A stretch of 60,459 bases of DNA from a virus. The first letter of the stretch is position 1. The number at the start of each line of letters is the position of its first letter. The translations under genes were made by a program, and so were the position numbers. Location: the IMG/VR virus record IMGVR_UViG_3300033150_000902, positions 1 to 60,459 of that record. The stretch is one strand, 5' to 3'. This document shows positions 8,049 through 14,963 of this stretch, in pieces. The notes under the pieces are model-generated. The model made no database searches. It had not been told where the DNA came from and worked only from the letters and a program-made list of their open reading frames with translations.

Positions 8049-9035
8049 CTATGCGCTGTAAACAGCTATCCCGCACCTGCCATCCTGGTCAGCCTGCAAC
8101 TGCGGAACCTTAATAGCCATAACCTTGAAATTAACCTTCATACCGCCCTCGGTCTCCCACTGAACGGTAGTGACATCAAGGCCATTGACTATTCGAACCG
8201 TATCAGACGCCAACTGCACAAGAACGACTTTGCCTGCGGTCAAGAAGTCAGCAACCTTGACAATCTCGATTCCCGAAACTTCCTGAATCCTTTGGCGGAT
8301 GGACTTATCGCTGTTCGCTTTGAAGTCATCATCCAAAGCCGTCTCATAGGCTGTCGGAACGTACAGCGCATAAGGCCCGTATCGCCTGTCGCTAATAAGA
8401 GCCTGCTTCATGGTCAATACGTCATCAAGGATTTCTGAACCGTCCACTGCCGAAGCAGACCAGGCACCCGTCAAACTCCCGGTGTTCCTACTGGTAAAAT
8501 CCTCGTAACCATAAAGGGATCCACCACCAAAGGTATAAGTAGACGCTCCCTGAAAGAGAATCTCCTCAACCTTTTCGGCAACTTTCCGAGCCGCCGCCTC
8601 AGCCATTGCCGTATCCAACGGCATGTTCCCGTTGCGAGAGGCCTCAATCTCCCTGATGGAAAAGGAAAAATCAGCATGGACTATCGGCAAGGGCAGATAA
8701 TTGATATCGTATTTCTGCCGATCGCGCTGCGCACGGGTCACACCATCCATGCTAAGCGAGGCATCCTCAATCTCACTGGCGTTCTGGTAAGCAAACACCG
8801 TCTTGCCGAGACCGTTTGGAATGTTGTAGGTTAGTCCACGAGCTTCAAGATCAGCAACACCCACCAGCCTTTGCTGATAAGCTTTCAGCACGGCCTTGTC
8901 AATTTCTTTCCACTCGTCATACAACAGAAGGTCGTTGGTTCTGAGAGCGGAAACGTCCATACCATTGGCCAACAGTCTGGCCGCCGCAGCCCCCGAACCA
9001 GTGCCTTTATAGATAACGTCAACATTAGCCTTCAT
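8049..9035 (-). CDS. Major capsid protein, encapsulin/HK97 fold
   Basis: This 328-residue protein resembles encapsulin-like (family 1) phage capsid proteins. The middle has LPLPIVHADFSFSIREIEAS, then AARKVAEKVEEILFQG, matching the E-loop/P-domain helix region of encapsulins. GPYALYVPTAYETALDDDF and the C-terminal strands complete the A-domain. It is preceded by the decoration protein and a very strong AAAGGAGGTAAA ribosome site, as expected for the most abundant virion protein. No N-terminal delta domain is obvious; the separate nested scaffold gene may supply that role. Confidence 0.88.
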   Translation of the reverse strand: MKANVDVIYKGTGSGAAAARLLANGMDVSALRTNDLLLYDEWKEIDKAVLKAYQQRLVGVADLEARGLTYNIPNGLGKTVFAYQNASEIEDASLSMDGVTRAQRDRQKYDINYLPLPIVHADFSFSIREIEASRNGNMPLDTAMAEAAARKVAEKVEEILFQGASTYTFGGGSLYGYEDFTSRNTGSLTGAWSASAVDGSEILDDVLTMKQALISDRRYGPYALYVPTAYETALDDDFKANSDKSIRQRIQEVSGIEIVKVADFLTAGKVVLVQLASDTVRIVNGLDVTTVQWETEGGMKVNFKVMAIKVPQLQADQDGRCGIAVYSA

Positions 9036-9053
9036 TTATTTTTACCTCCTTTC

Positions 9054-9518
9054 CTATCGAATTTCCACTTCAATTCTAGAAGCACCCACGGTGGAAGTAG
9101 CTGTATTCACCGTTTCCAAAGCCCTGCCGATCACGGCCTGCACATAACTCGTACCTGTCCAATTTGAAGACTCAGTAGGAGCAGTATACTTCTTGACGTA
9201 GCCGTCACCGTTGGAGCAAACCAAATCCCCCGCAGTGATGTTCTGACCGTCTGCCACATAAAGCAGAATCTCATCACCTGAACGGGGAGCCACAAACTGA
9301 ACCATATCTCCCGTAGCGTAGGAATCGTCTATGTCCTCTCCTTGCAGACTATTCTCAATAGCCACCAGAATAGGGGCAACGTCACCGCCGGAAGTGGAAT
9401 GAGCCTGCACCAATCCAGCACTAGTGCGTTCCAACACAAACCCGGGATAAATAGTCCCCGAACCTTTCGCTTCTTTCTGAAGCGGGTCACCTTTTAGAAC
9501 AATAGTCTTATGAGCCAT
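9054..9518 (-). CDS. Head decoration / capsid-stabilising protein
   Basis: This 154-residue beta-rich protein has ILLYVADGQNITAGDLVCSNGDGYVKKY in its second half, the pattern of small capsid decoration proteins (DUF2190 and similar) that bind the outside of HK97-fold shells. It lies immediately upstream of the capsid gene and has a strong AAGGAGGTAAG ribosome site, fitting high expression. The assignment comes from fold pattern and gene order. Confidence 0.75.
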   Translation of the reverse strand: MAHKTIVLKGDPLQKEAKGSGTIYPGFVLERTSAGLVQAHSTSGGDVAPILVAIENSLQGEDIDDSYATGDMVQFVAPRSGDEILLYVADGQNITAGDLVCSNGDGYVKKYTAPTESSNWTGTSYVQAVIGRALETVNTATSTVGASRIEVEIR

Positions 9519-9541
9519 TTATTCTTACCTCCTTTCCTTTC

Positions 9542-9763
9542 TTAGTCCAACCCACTGAAATCGGGCTGTCCGTCCGCCGTCCACTTGGGCTTTGGCGGAG
9601 CAGGGGTCATTTCGTTTTCTTCCTCAGTAGCCTTCATGCGTTCCTCGCCAGCATTGAGTTCAAAATTGCCTTCAGGCTGCGCCAAAACAGCAAGGGCTTT
9701 CAACTCATCCATGCCTTTAGCCCGCAGTTGCTCCTCCGTGAACTGATTTCGTTCGTTAGCCAT
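9542..9763 (-). CDS. Small head-operon protein
   Basis: The start is taken at ATG 9763 (MANERNQFTEEQLRAKGM), giving 73 residues. The longer frame to 9850 lies inside the upstream scaffold gene and is an artefact. The gene overlaps the scaffold stop by 8 bases. The sequence is helical then proline/acid rich (MTPAPPKPKW) and ends QPDFSGLD. Position between scaffold and decoration genes suggests a head assembly role; no family is recognised. Confidence 0.6.
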   Translation of the reverse strand: MANERNQFTEEQLRAKGMDELKALAVLAQPEGNFELNAGEERMKATEEENEMTPAPPKPKWTADGQPDFSGLD

Positions 9764-10076
9764 GATAGCCTTGACCAAACGATCTTTCTGTTCCCGATGG
9801 AGTTTTAGGAATCTGCTTTTCCTCTTGCTGTTCCTGCTTGTCCGTTTCATCTGAAGTATCCTCGGAGTTTGCCTTCACCTCGGCGGCATCATCATTGGCT
9901 TTATCTTCATTCACTTTCGCCTCCGCTTGTTCCGCCTTGGCTTTCACAAGAGATTCAATCTTGTCGAACTGTTCATCAGGCAATTCCTCAAGAAACTTCT
10001 GATCGTTCTCGCAGAAACAACCATTCTCCGCGGAAAGAATAGCCTCTATCCTTTCCTTTCTGTTCTCATCCGCCAT
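9756..10076 (-). CDS. Nested scaffold protein from an internal start
   Basis: Inside the protease/scaffold frame, ATG 10076 (MADENRKERIEAILSAENG) follows AAAGGAGGT with 8 bases to the start. The same ribosome-site sequence precedes the capsid and decoration genes. The product would be 106 residues, acidic and helical. Nested in-frame scaffolds made from protease genes are known in lambda (C/Nu3) and related phages. The internal start is inferred from the ribosome site, not proven. Confidence 0.55.
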   Translation of the reverse strand: MADENRKERIEAILSAENGCFCENDQKFLEELPDEQFDKIESLVKAKAEQAEAKVNEDKANDDAAEVKANSEDTSDETDKQEQQEEKQIPKTPSGTERSFGQGYHG

Positions 10077-11093
10077 CTCTTTTACCTCCTTTCCATTATC
10101 GTCTTTGTTTTCAGAGCCTTCTTCAGAGTCCTCGGAATCCAAGGACTGATCCTGTTTTGAAAGCTCCACATATTCTGATTTAGGAACCACCTCCTTCGGC
10201 TCACCAACGATTTCAACCTTACCGTCCACAATTCGATAATCCCGTTTGAAAAACCTTTCGGCTTCACCCGGCACAATCTCCTTATAGATAAAGTAGTCAT
10301 CAAATACCTCTTCAACATAATTGAAGATTCCTTCAGTTTGCCGAGGTGGTTGGTCCAAACCATCAACATAATTTTGCAGTTGTCCACGCAAATCATCATG
10401 GGAAAGCTCCTCTTCCCCAATCTGAATGCCAAGAGTCTTGCACATCATATGTACAAGCCGCTTGGCAAACCCCAATTGCTGTTGGGCACTGAGCTCGGTA
10501 CCAAACTCCTTGTCCAACAAACTCCTTGCCTTGTCTTGTGCAGATTCTTTAGCGGTATCAGGAATATCCGCTTGCGCCCCCCTGCCACTAATCACCGCTC
10601 GTAAGGCTCCTTCGTTCAATTTGTCTGTTGAAGGATTAACCACCGGGAAAAACACAAGCTCCGCAAAAGTATCTGCGCCAGCGTCACCAAGGAGGCTCTT
10701 AGACGCTATCCACTGTTTCATAGCAGACGGCATCTGTCCCACGCCTGTAATGCCTTCTTCAGGGCGTTCCGCGTCGGTGTTCTTGAAGTAACCATCAATA
10801 AACGCTTCCAAAGTCTTGTCCACGTCAGCCCAGCTAACAGTCTCGGTCCCTGAATAAGACGGATTTCTGGCCGTTGCTCTGATGTTGTTTATCACTTCAT
10901 CTTTACCTCCTTTCTTTATATCTTTATTCGCCCGAATCCCACAACCGTCTTCCCACGAGCAAGCTCCTATTGCCCCGGGGAGCAACGCCAAATGATCTGG
11001 GCGATAGTTCCTTACAATAGAATGATATTCTTCCTCATTCCAAACCCCTTCCACAAGCTCCTCATCACAGTACAACCCTGTTGAAACATCCAT
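9756..11093 (-). CDS. C-terminal part of prohead protease plus scaffold (frame +1)
   Basis: This 445-residue frame begins MDVSTGLYCDEE and continues RPDHLALLP...GACSWEDGCG, which is the C-terminal half of DUF2213-type prohead proteases. Its N-terminal half is the separate frame at 11065-11643, so the protease domain is split by a frame change near 11093. The rest is a region with GRGAQADIP and a long acidic, helical tail typical of scaffolding. A very strong ribosome site inside (AGGAGG at 10085-10090) marks a nested scaffold start. A second one (10906-10911) precedes an in-frame GTG at 10895. Confidence 0.75.
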   Translation of the reverse strand: MDVSTGLYCDEELVEGVWNEEEYHSIVRNYRPDHLALLPGAIGACSWEDGCGIRANKDIKKGGKDEVINNIRATARNPSYSGTETVSWADVDKTLEAFIDGYFKNTDAERPEEGITGVGQMPSAMKQWIASKSLLGDAGADTFAELVFFPVVNPSTDKLNEGALRAVISGRGAQADIPDTAKESAQDKARSLLDKEFGTELSAQQQLGFAKRLVHMMCKTLGIQIGEEELSHDDLRGQLQNYVDGLDQPPRQTEGIFNYVEEVFDDYFIYKEIVPGEAERFFKRDYRIVDGKVEIVGEPKEVVPKSEYVELSKQDQSLDSEDSEEGSENKDDNGKEVKEMADENRKERIEAILSAENGCFCENDQKFLEELPDEQFDKIESLVKAKAEQAEAKVNEDKANDDAAEVKANSEDTSDETDKQEQQEEKQIPKTPSGTERSFGQGYHG

Positions 11094-11643
11094 TTGGAAT
11101 TGCCGACACTAAAGAGGGCTCAATGGCATTCGCCTTTTCAACATCAATCCAAATCTCGCCTTTGAGTTTGCCGGAATCAAATGACACATTCCACAATCTG
11201 CCCACTACTTGAGTACTTACGATCTCAGGATCGTTACAAGAGATAGGAGTGCCTTCCTGTACTGGATGGTATACAGGGACAGGTATCCCATTCCAAGCCT
11301 CAGGGAATTTTTGTAACTCTTCCGCCGGATAATACACATCATTATGTACACCTTCCACCAGAAGCACTGTAGGAACTACTATGTACTTTCGCCCTTCCCA
11401 TACACGCTCTTGCGGAATGTAGTCCGCCTGATTCATTCGATAACCAGCGGACTTCAAGATGTTAGCTCTGTTGGCAACAGTCCCGTTGGCTTGTCGAATC
11501 GCGCTGGCTTCGCATTCAGACTGAGAGCCCCCGTCAGCCAAGCACCTCTCCAAAACATTGTTTGCCACCTCAACCCATTGCCGCTTTTGGGCATCGGTCA
11601 AACCTTGCTTAAATCGATCTACATCCTCTACTGTCCAAGGCAT
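11065..11643 (-). CDS. N-terminal part of DUF2213-type prohead protease
   Basis: The start is ATG 11643 after GGAGGAGATGAAGAA; MPWTVEDVDRFKQGLTDAQK is the standard opening of this phage family, so the upstream methionine is rejected. The protein runs through IRQANG, PTVLLVEGVHND and VPVYHP to GEIWIDVEKANAIEPSLVSA, where the family continues with a VSTGL motif. That motif is found in the next frame (11093). The N-terminal ORF ends 28 bases later. It matures the head by cleaving scaffold if the domain is made whole. Confidence 0.8.
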   Translation of the reverse strand: MPWTVEDVDRFKQGLTDAQKRQWVEVANNVLERCLADGGSQSECEASAIRQANGTVANRANILKSAGYRMNQADYIPQERVWEGRKYIVVPTVLLVEGVHNDVYYPAEELQKFPEAWNGIPVPVYHPVQEGTPISCNDPEIVSTQVVGRLWNVSFDSGKLKGEIWIDVEKANAIEPSLVSAIPNGCFNRVVL

Positions 11644-11659
11644 TTCTTCATCTCCTCCA

Positions 11660-11797
11660 TCAAACCTCGGCATCGCCTTCAGGATCAGGCGATTCGTCTT
11701 TTGTCAACTTGACCGGTAAAGGTCTCCCTTCCCTATCCACAAAGACGATGGACTCTAACCATTCGTTAAATTCCTTTTCCGATTGTTCGTCTATCAT
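11660..11797 (-). CDS. Small 45-residue protein
   Basis: A short gene starts at ATG 11797, overlapping the MuF-topoisomerase stop as ATGA, behind a strong AGGAGGTATTCC site. It encodes MIDEQSEKEFNEWLESIVF... and ends at TGA 11660, just before the protease ribosome site. It is acidic with a conserved-looking basic/aliphatic middle (RPLPVKLTKDE). No family is recognised; coupling and ribosome site argue that it is real. Confidence 0.65.
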   Translation of the reverse strand: MIDEQSEKEFNEWLESIVFVDREGRPLPVKLTKDESPDPEGDAEV

Positions 11798-13755
11798 GGA
11801 ATACCTCCTATATAGTCCCATACCATAGGATCAATATAACTGTTTCTGGCCATTGCAGGTGTGTTATGCAAAAACTCACTAACCTTCCTGGATACCTCGC
11901 TTACGATCTTTTTCCTTTCCGTCACAGTCAGTTCTTTCCCCGCGTATTTTTTAAGTTCGTCTCTGGCTATTCTGGTACCGTGATACGTCCTGAAATCCTT
12001 TACCGTATAATTCTTTCCGTCCGCCAATTTTTTAAGGTAACGATTCAGCTTAGTGGAGGGAACGTCAGCAAATAATTTTTCACCTTCCCTTGTCATCATT
12101 TTCCGTTCTTGTAACCAAGGAGCAAGCACATCATCTTCAAGAACGTACTTGGCGTGTTTTCCCTCTTTGGCAATAAATTCCAAAGTAATTTTATTCCCCC
12201 GTACTGTAACGTGTTCATTCAACAGCGTAGTAAGACCGTAAGCCTTTTTTCTTGCCTTGAAATCTTTATCCGTTCCAATTCTGATCGCCGTTTTCTCTTC
12301 CAGTCTCATAAGGTATGCTTCCGGGTGTCCCTGGGCAATACCATCCTCTATTTTCCTTGATATAGCGGGCATGTCACGACTGAACGACTTCACCCGGTTA
12401 AACTTTTTCTGCGCTTGCTCCTTGACAAACTCCGCCGAATATCTGTACTGCCACCGACCGGCAATATCAAGTCCAATGGCCTGTATCTTTTGCGTCGGGT
12501 CTTTTGCGACTACAACACTTCTCCATCCGGGAGGAATTCTCATACTGTCAAGTCTTTTCAACATGGCTTCATCTTCGATCAACTCCCCTTGAAGATACCA
12601 TTTGCCTTCTTCTCGCACGATGTCCCTGCAAGCCTGCGGCCTTTGCAAGACAAAAGGAACCGAGTTAGCCATTAACGTTACAATTCTAGGAGTGCAGGCT
12701 TCCATCCTGCCAATCACGTTCATAGGCTTTTCACGCGCTCCAATTACTCCGGCTTTCTCCCGTTCCAAGGGGGCTCGTCTTGCCTCTCGTACCTCCAATG
12801 GCAGGGCAATACATCGGCACAACGGATGGAAAGGGATCATATTCTCAATTTCTTCAAGCTTGAATACCCTACCTTGTAATGAAGCACAATCACTACATAC
12901 TCTATGATCCCCGGCAGTTGTCCACTCCGCTCTAACTCTTACTCCTTCCACCTCCCAATGTCTGTACTCATTAATAGTGGCGACATGATGTGATCTTATA
13001 ATCTCTGTTCTGGCCAATAACTCCGCCCGTCTCCGCGCCGGGATAAATCTGCCCAACGTATCAGTAATACCAAGATCACCAACAGGACCTGTAATTGTTT
13101 TGGTTAACAATCGCGCCAATCTTCGCGGATTTTCACCATCGGCCATTCCTTGTGCAAGCACCCGCGCCACCTGCTGTTCCATAGTGGTTGTTATGCCTTT
13201 CAACTCGGAAAAAGCACGGGTAGCAACCAGCCCTACACGATCCGCATGAATAGGCAGATTGAATGCAATCCGCAAAGCGTCCGTATCTCCTGGAGCAAGA
13301 GAGGGGACATCGTATCCTGCTTTTACCATTTCATTTCTGGCGCGCAAGACTCCTTTTTGGTATGCTGAATGAATATAAGTATCCGTCCAAGCCTCTCTTA
13401 CCCCCGGCAGCGTACCAGGTAATCTAATGACCTGTGCACCTCTTGCCCCGCCAGATAGTATGAACTCTTTATCCATGCTTTCAAGCCAATCCATAAACGC
13501 GTCCACTTTTTGAGCGGACGTAGCAAAAGCGAACTGCCTTGCTTGTACCCTTTCCATCGCCTGTCGCTTTGTTATCAATGCAACTGGACTCAGTCCGAAT
13601 ACGTCCTTGTCAACTATGGCGTGGCGTATCAAACTTGTGATAATATTAAACCTACGCCTCATCTCAACCGCGAATCTATCCCTTAATGTCTTGGTTCGGG
13701 TAGGGTCCACCTCTTGATTGAAGTGTAGGCGTCTATGTAAGTTATAAGCCAACAT
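11794..13755 (-). CDS. MuF-type minor head protein fused to type IB topoisomerase
   Basis: In this 653-residue protein, residues about 180-318 are the Mu gpF/SPP1 gp7 head morphogenesis domain (AELLARTEIIRSHHVATINEY, WTTAGDHRVCSDC, HPLCRC). Residues about 395-653 are a type IB topoisomerase: IPPGWRSVVVAKDP, GLTTLLNEHV, KDFRTYHGT and HNTPAMARNSYIDP. Expected catalytic residues are present: Arg492, Lys530 or Lys533, Arg589, Asn631 and Tyr640. The Asn-Tyr spacing equals that of the Deinococcus enzyme, where Asn replaces His. It likely rides in the virion near the portal and may relax DNA on packaging or entry. Confidence 0.9.
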   Translation of the reverse strand: MLAYNLHRRLHFNQEVDPTRTKTLRDRFAVEMRRRFNIITSLIRHAIVDKDVFGLSPVALITKRQAMERVQARQFAFATSAQKVDAFMDWLESMDKEFILSGGARGAQVIRLPGTLPGVREAWTDTYIHSAYQKGVLRARNEMVKAGYDVPSLAPGDTDALRIAFNLPIHADRVGLVATRAFSELKGITTTMEQQVARVLAQGMADGENPRRLARLLTKTITGPVGDLGITDTLGRFIPARRRAELLARTEIIRSHHVATINEYRHWEVEGVRVRAEWTTAGDHRVCSDCASLQGRVFKLEEIENMIPFHPLCRCIALPLEVREARRAPLEREKAGVIGAREKPMNVIGRMEACTPRIVTLMANSVPFVLQRPQACRDIVREEGKWYLQGELIEDEAMLKRLDSMRIPPGWRSVVVAKDPTQKIQAIGLDIAGRWQYRYSAEFVKEQAQKKFNRVKSFSRDMPAISRKIEDGIAQGHPEAYLMRLEEKTAIRIGTDKDFKARKKAYGLTTLLNEHVTVRGNKITLEFIAKEGKHAKYVLEDDVLAPWLQERKMMTREGEKLFADVPSTKLNRYLKKLADGKNYTVKDFRTYHGTRIARDELKKYAGKELTVTERKKIVSEVSRKVSEFLHNTPAMARNSYIDPMVWDYIGGIP

Positions 13756-14087
13756 TATGCGTCCGCCTCGACCTCCGCTATAACGTCAATAGCAACATAC
13801 CCCCAGACAACCCCTTCCGTATTCGTAGCGTCATACACTATAATAGGCACCATGTATCGGTCTGCTGTAATTGACTGGTCACCCAAGGCAAGTCGAATTT
13901 CCCCAGTGTCGTAACCAGACTGTGCCCATGTTATAGGACCATTCGCTGCATCAGTGGATTCAACTAGAGTGTCCTTGAAAGTAGCCGTGATCTTAGTTAC
14001 TCCGCTTAAATCCTGGGCCGTGCCGTCCGCCTTTAGTAGAAGATCGATTGTATTATCGTGCCCTAAATAAACAACTTCAGTTGCCAT
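13755..14087 (-). CDS. Virion-operon beta-sandwich protein
   Basis: This 110-residue protein begins MATEVVYLGHDNTIDLLLKADG and contains GVTKITATF and WGYVAIDVIAE, a beta-rich pattern typical of short phage structural proteins near fibre genes. Its stop overlaps the MuF gene start as TAATG. It may be a head or tail fibre accessory; no specific family is identified. Confidence 0.6.
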   Translation of the reverse strand: MATEVVYLGHDNTIDLLLKADGTAQDLSGVTKITATFKDTLVESTDAANGPITWAQSGYDTGEIRLALGDQSITADRYMVPIIVYDATNTEGVVWGYVAIDVIAEVEADA

Positions 14088-14102
14088 ATTATTTCCCCCA
14101 TC

Positions 14103-14348
14103 CTACTTAGACTCAATCGTTCTAGCTGTAGTCAGACTTGCTATTGTCCTTGCCACTGTTGTGCTTGCTATTGTCCTTAATGTCGTTAAGCTCTCAATGG
14201 TTGTATCAATAATATCCAGTGCCACAGCAACGGCCATTGTCCCAAGCAAGCCTGCGGTAACGGCAAAGCCCGCTCGCTCCGCCGTCGTAGTAGACGAGGG
14301 ATCAGGATAAGTCCCTCTACTTGCTATTGCCAAAAAATCCAAAGCCAT
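14103..14348 (-). CDS. Small hydrophobic protein with repeats
   Basis: This 81-residue protein has an Ala/Gly-rich hydrophobic centre (AGLLGTMAVAVALDII) and a C-terminal tail with repeated RTIAS/RTIES elements. The repeats suggest a fibre-associated or membrane-contacting segment. It is sandwiched between the fibre gene and the next structural gene, sharing base 14348 with the former. The function is unknown. Confidence 0.5.
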   Translation of the reverse strand: MALDFLAIASRGTYPDPSSTTTAERAGFAVTAGLLGTMAVAVALDIIDTTIESLTTLRTIASTTVARTIASLTTARTIESK

Positions 14349-14935
14349 TACTCAAGTTTCTTCCTCGTAGTAGTGCCACCAGACGATGTATACGCCGCTG
14401 ATACACTGGCGTATGGAGTAGTATCATCATCCTCATAAATCACCGTGTTTCCCGTGTTTTCATCAATGGTTTGCTTATTGACTACAACTTTCTTGATACG
14501 ATTGATATAATCATTGATACTATCTCCAGTAGGTGAACCAGGAATCGCCGTATCCAAAGCACTATCCACCTCGGCATTAACATCGGCTTTCGCTTGTGTT
14601 CCAAGTTCATTGACTGTACCCACTGTAACCCCGCTTTGATCAGCAGCCAGGTTGAAATCAGACTTGTCTGTTAAAGCTCTTGTAGCTACTGTCCAAACAT
14701 CAGCAGCCGAATGAGTTGACGTTCCATCAATTTGATCACTTAATGTTTCAAGAGTGTCTCCATCTGCTCCAGTCCGTGCTATCTGAGTTGAACCAGTGTC
14801 CGCAGACTTGATCGGAAAAGCAGTGGACTCATCAAACTTAGCCGCAGTGATAGCGTCGTCTGCCAAGTTCATCTCGCTACCAACTGCCGCAGGACTGGCA
14901 GGCAGATTATCTGTTTTAGTCTTGATTGCGTCCAC
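14348..14935 (-). CDS. C-terminal fragment of the long fibre protein (frameshifted)
   Basis: This frame (from an apparent GTG at 14935, 195 residues) continues the repeats of the fibre gene at 14964-17825: HSAADVW, ALTDKSDFNLAADQSGV, LGTQAKADVNAEVD. The fibre frame ends at TGA 14964. One extra base in an AAA run (plus-strand TTT 14974-14976) separates them. Removing it restores ELSTHDGKLDTVDS, identical in pattern to another internal repeat. It is therefore most likely the end of one gene of about 1,160 residues, not an independent gene. Confidence 0.7.
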   Translation of the reverse strand: MDAIKTKTDNLPASPAAVGSEMNLADDAITAAKFDESTAFPIKSADTGSTQIARTGADGDTLETLSDQIDGTSTHSAADVWTVATRALTDKSDFNLAADQSGVTVGTVNELGTQAKADVNAEVDSALDTAIPGSPTGDSINDYINRIKKVVVNKQTIDENTGNTVIYEDDDTTPYASVSAAYTSSGGTTTRKKLE

Positions 14936-14963
14936 GTTTGAATCTACCGTATCCAGCTTTCCA

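Noticed and set aside
9764-9850. Basic N-terminal extension of the 9542-9763 gene
   Set aside because: It is an out-of-frame reading of the scaffold gene.
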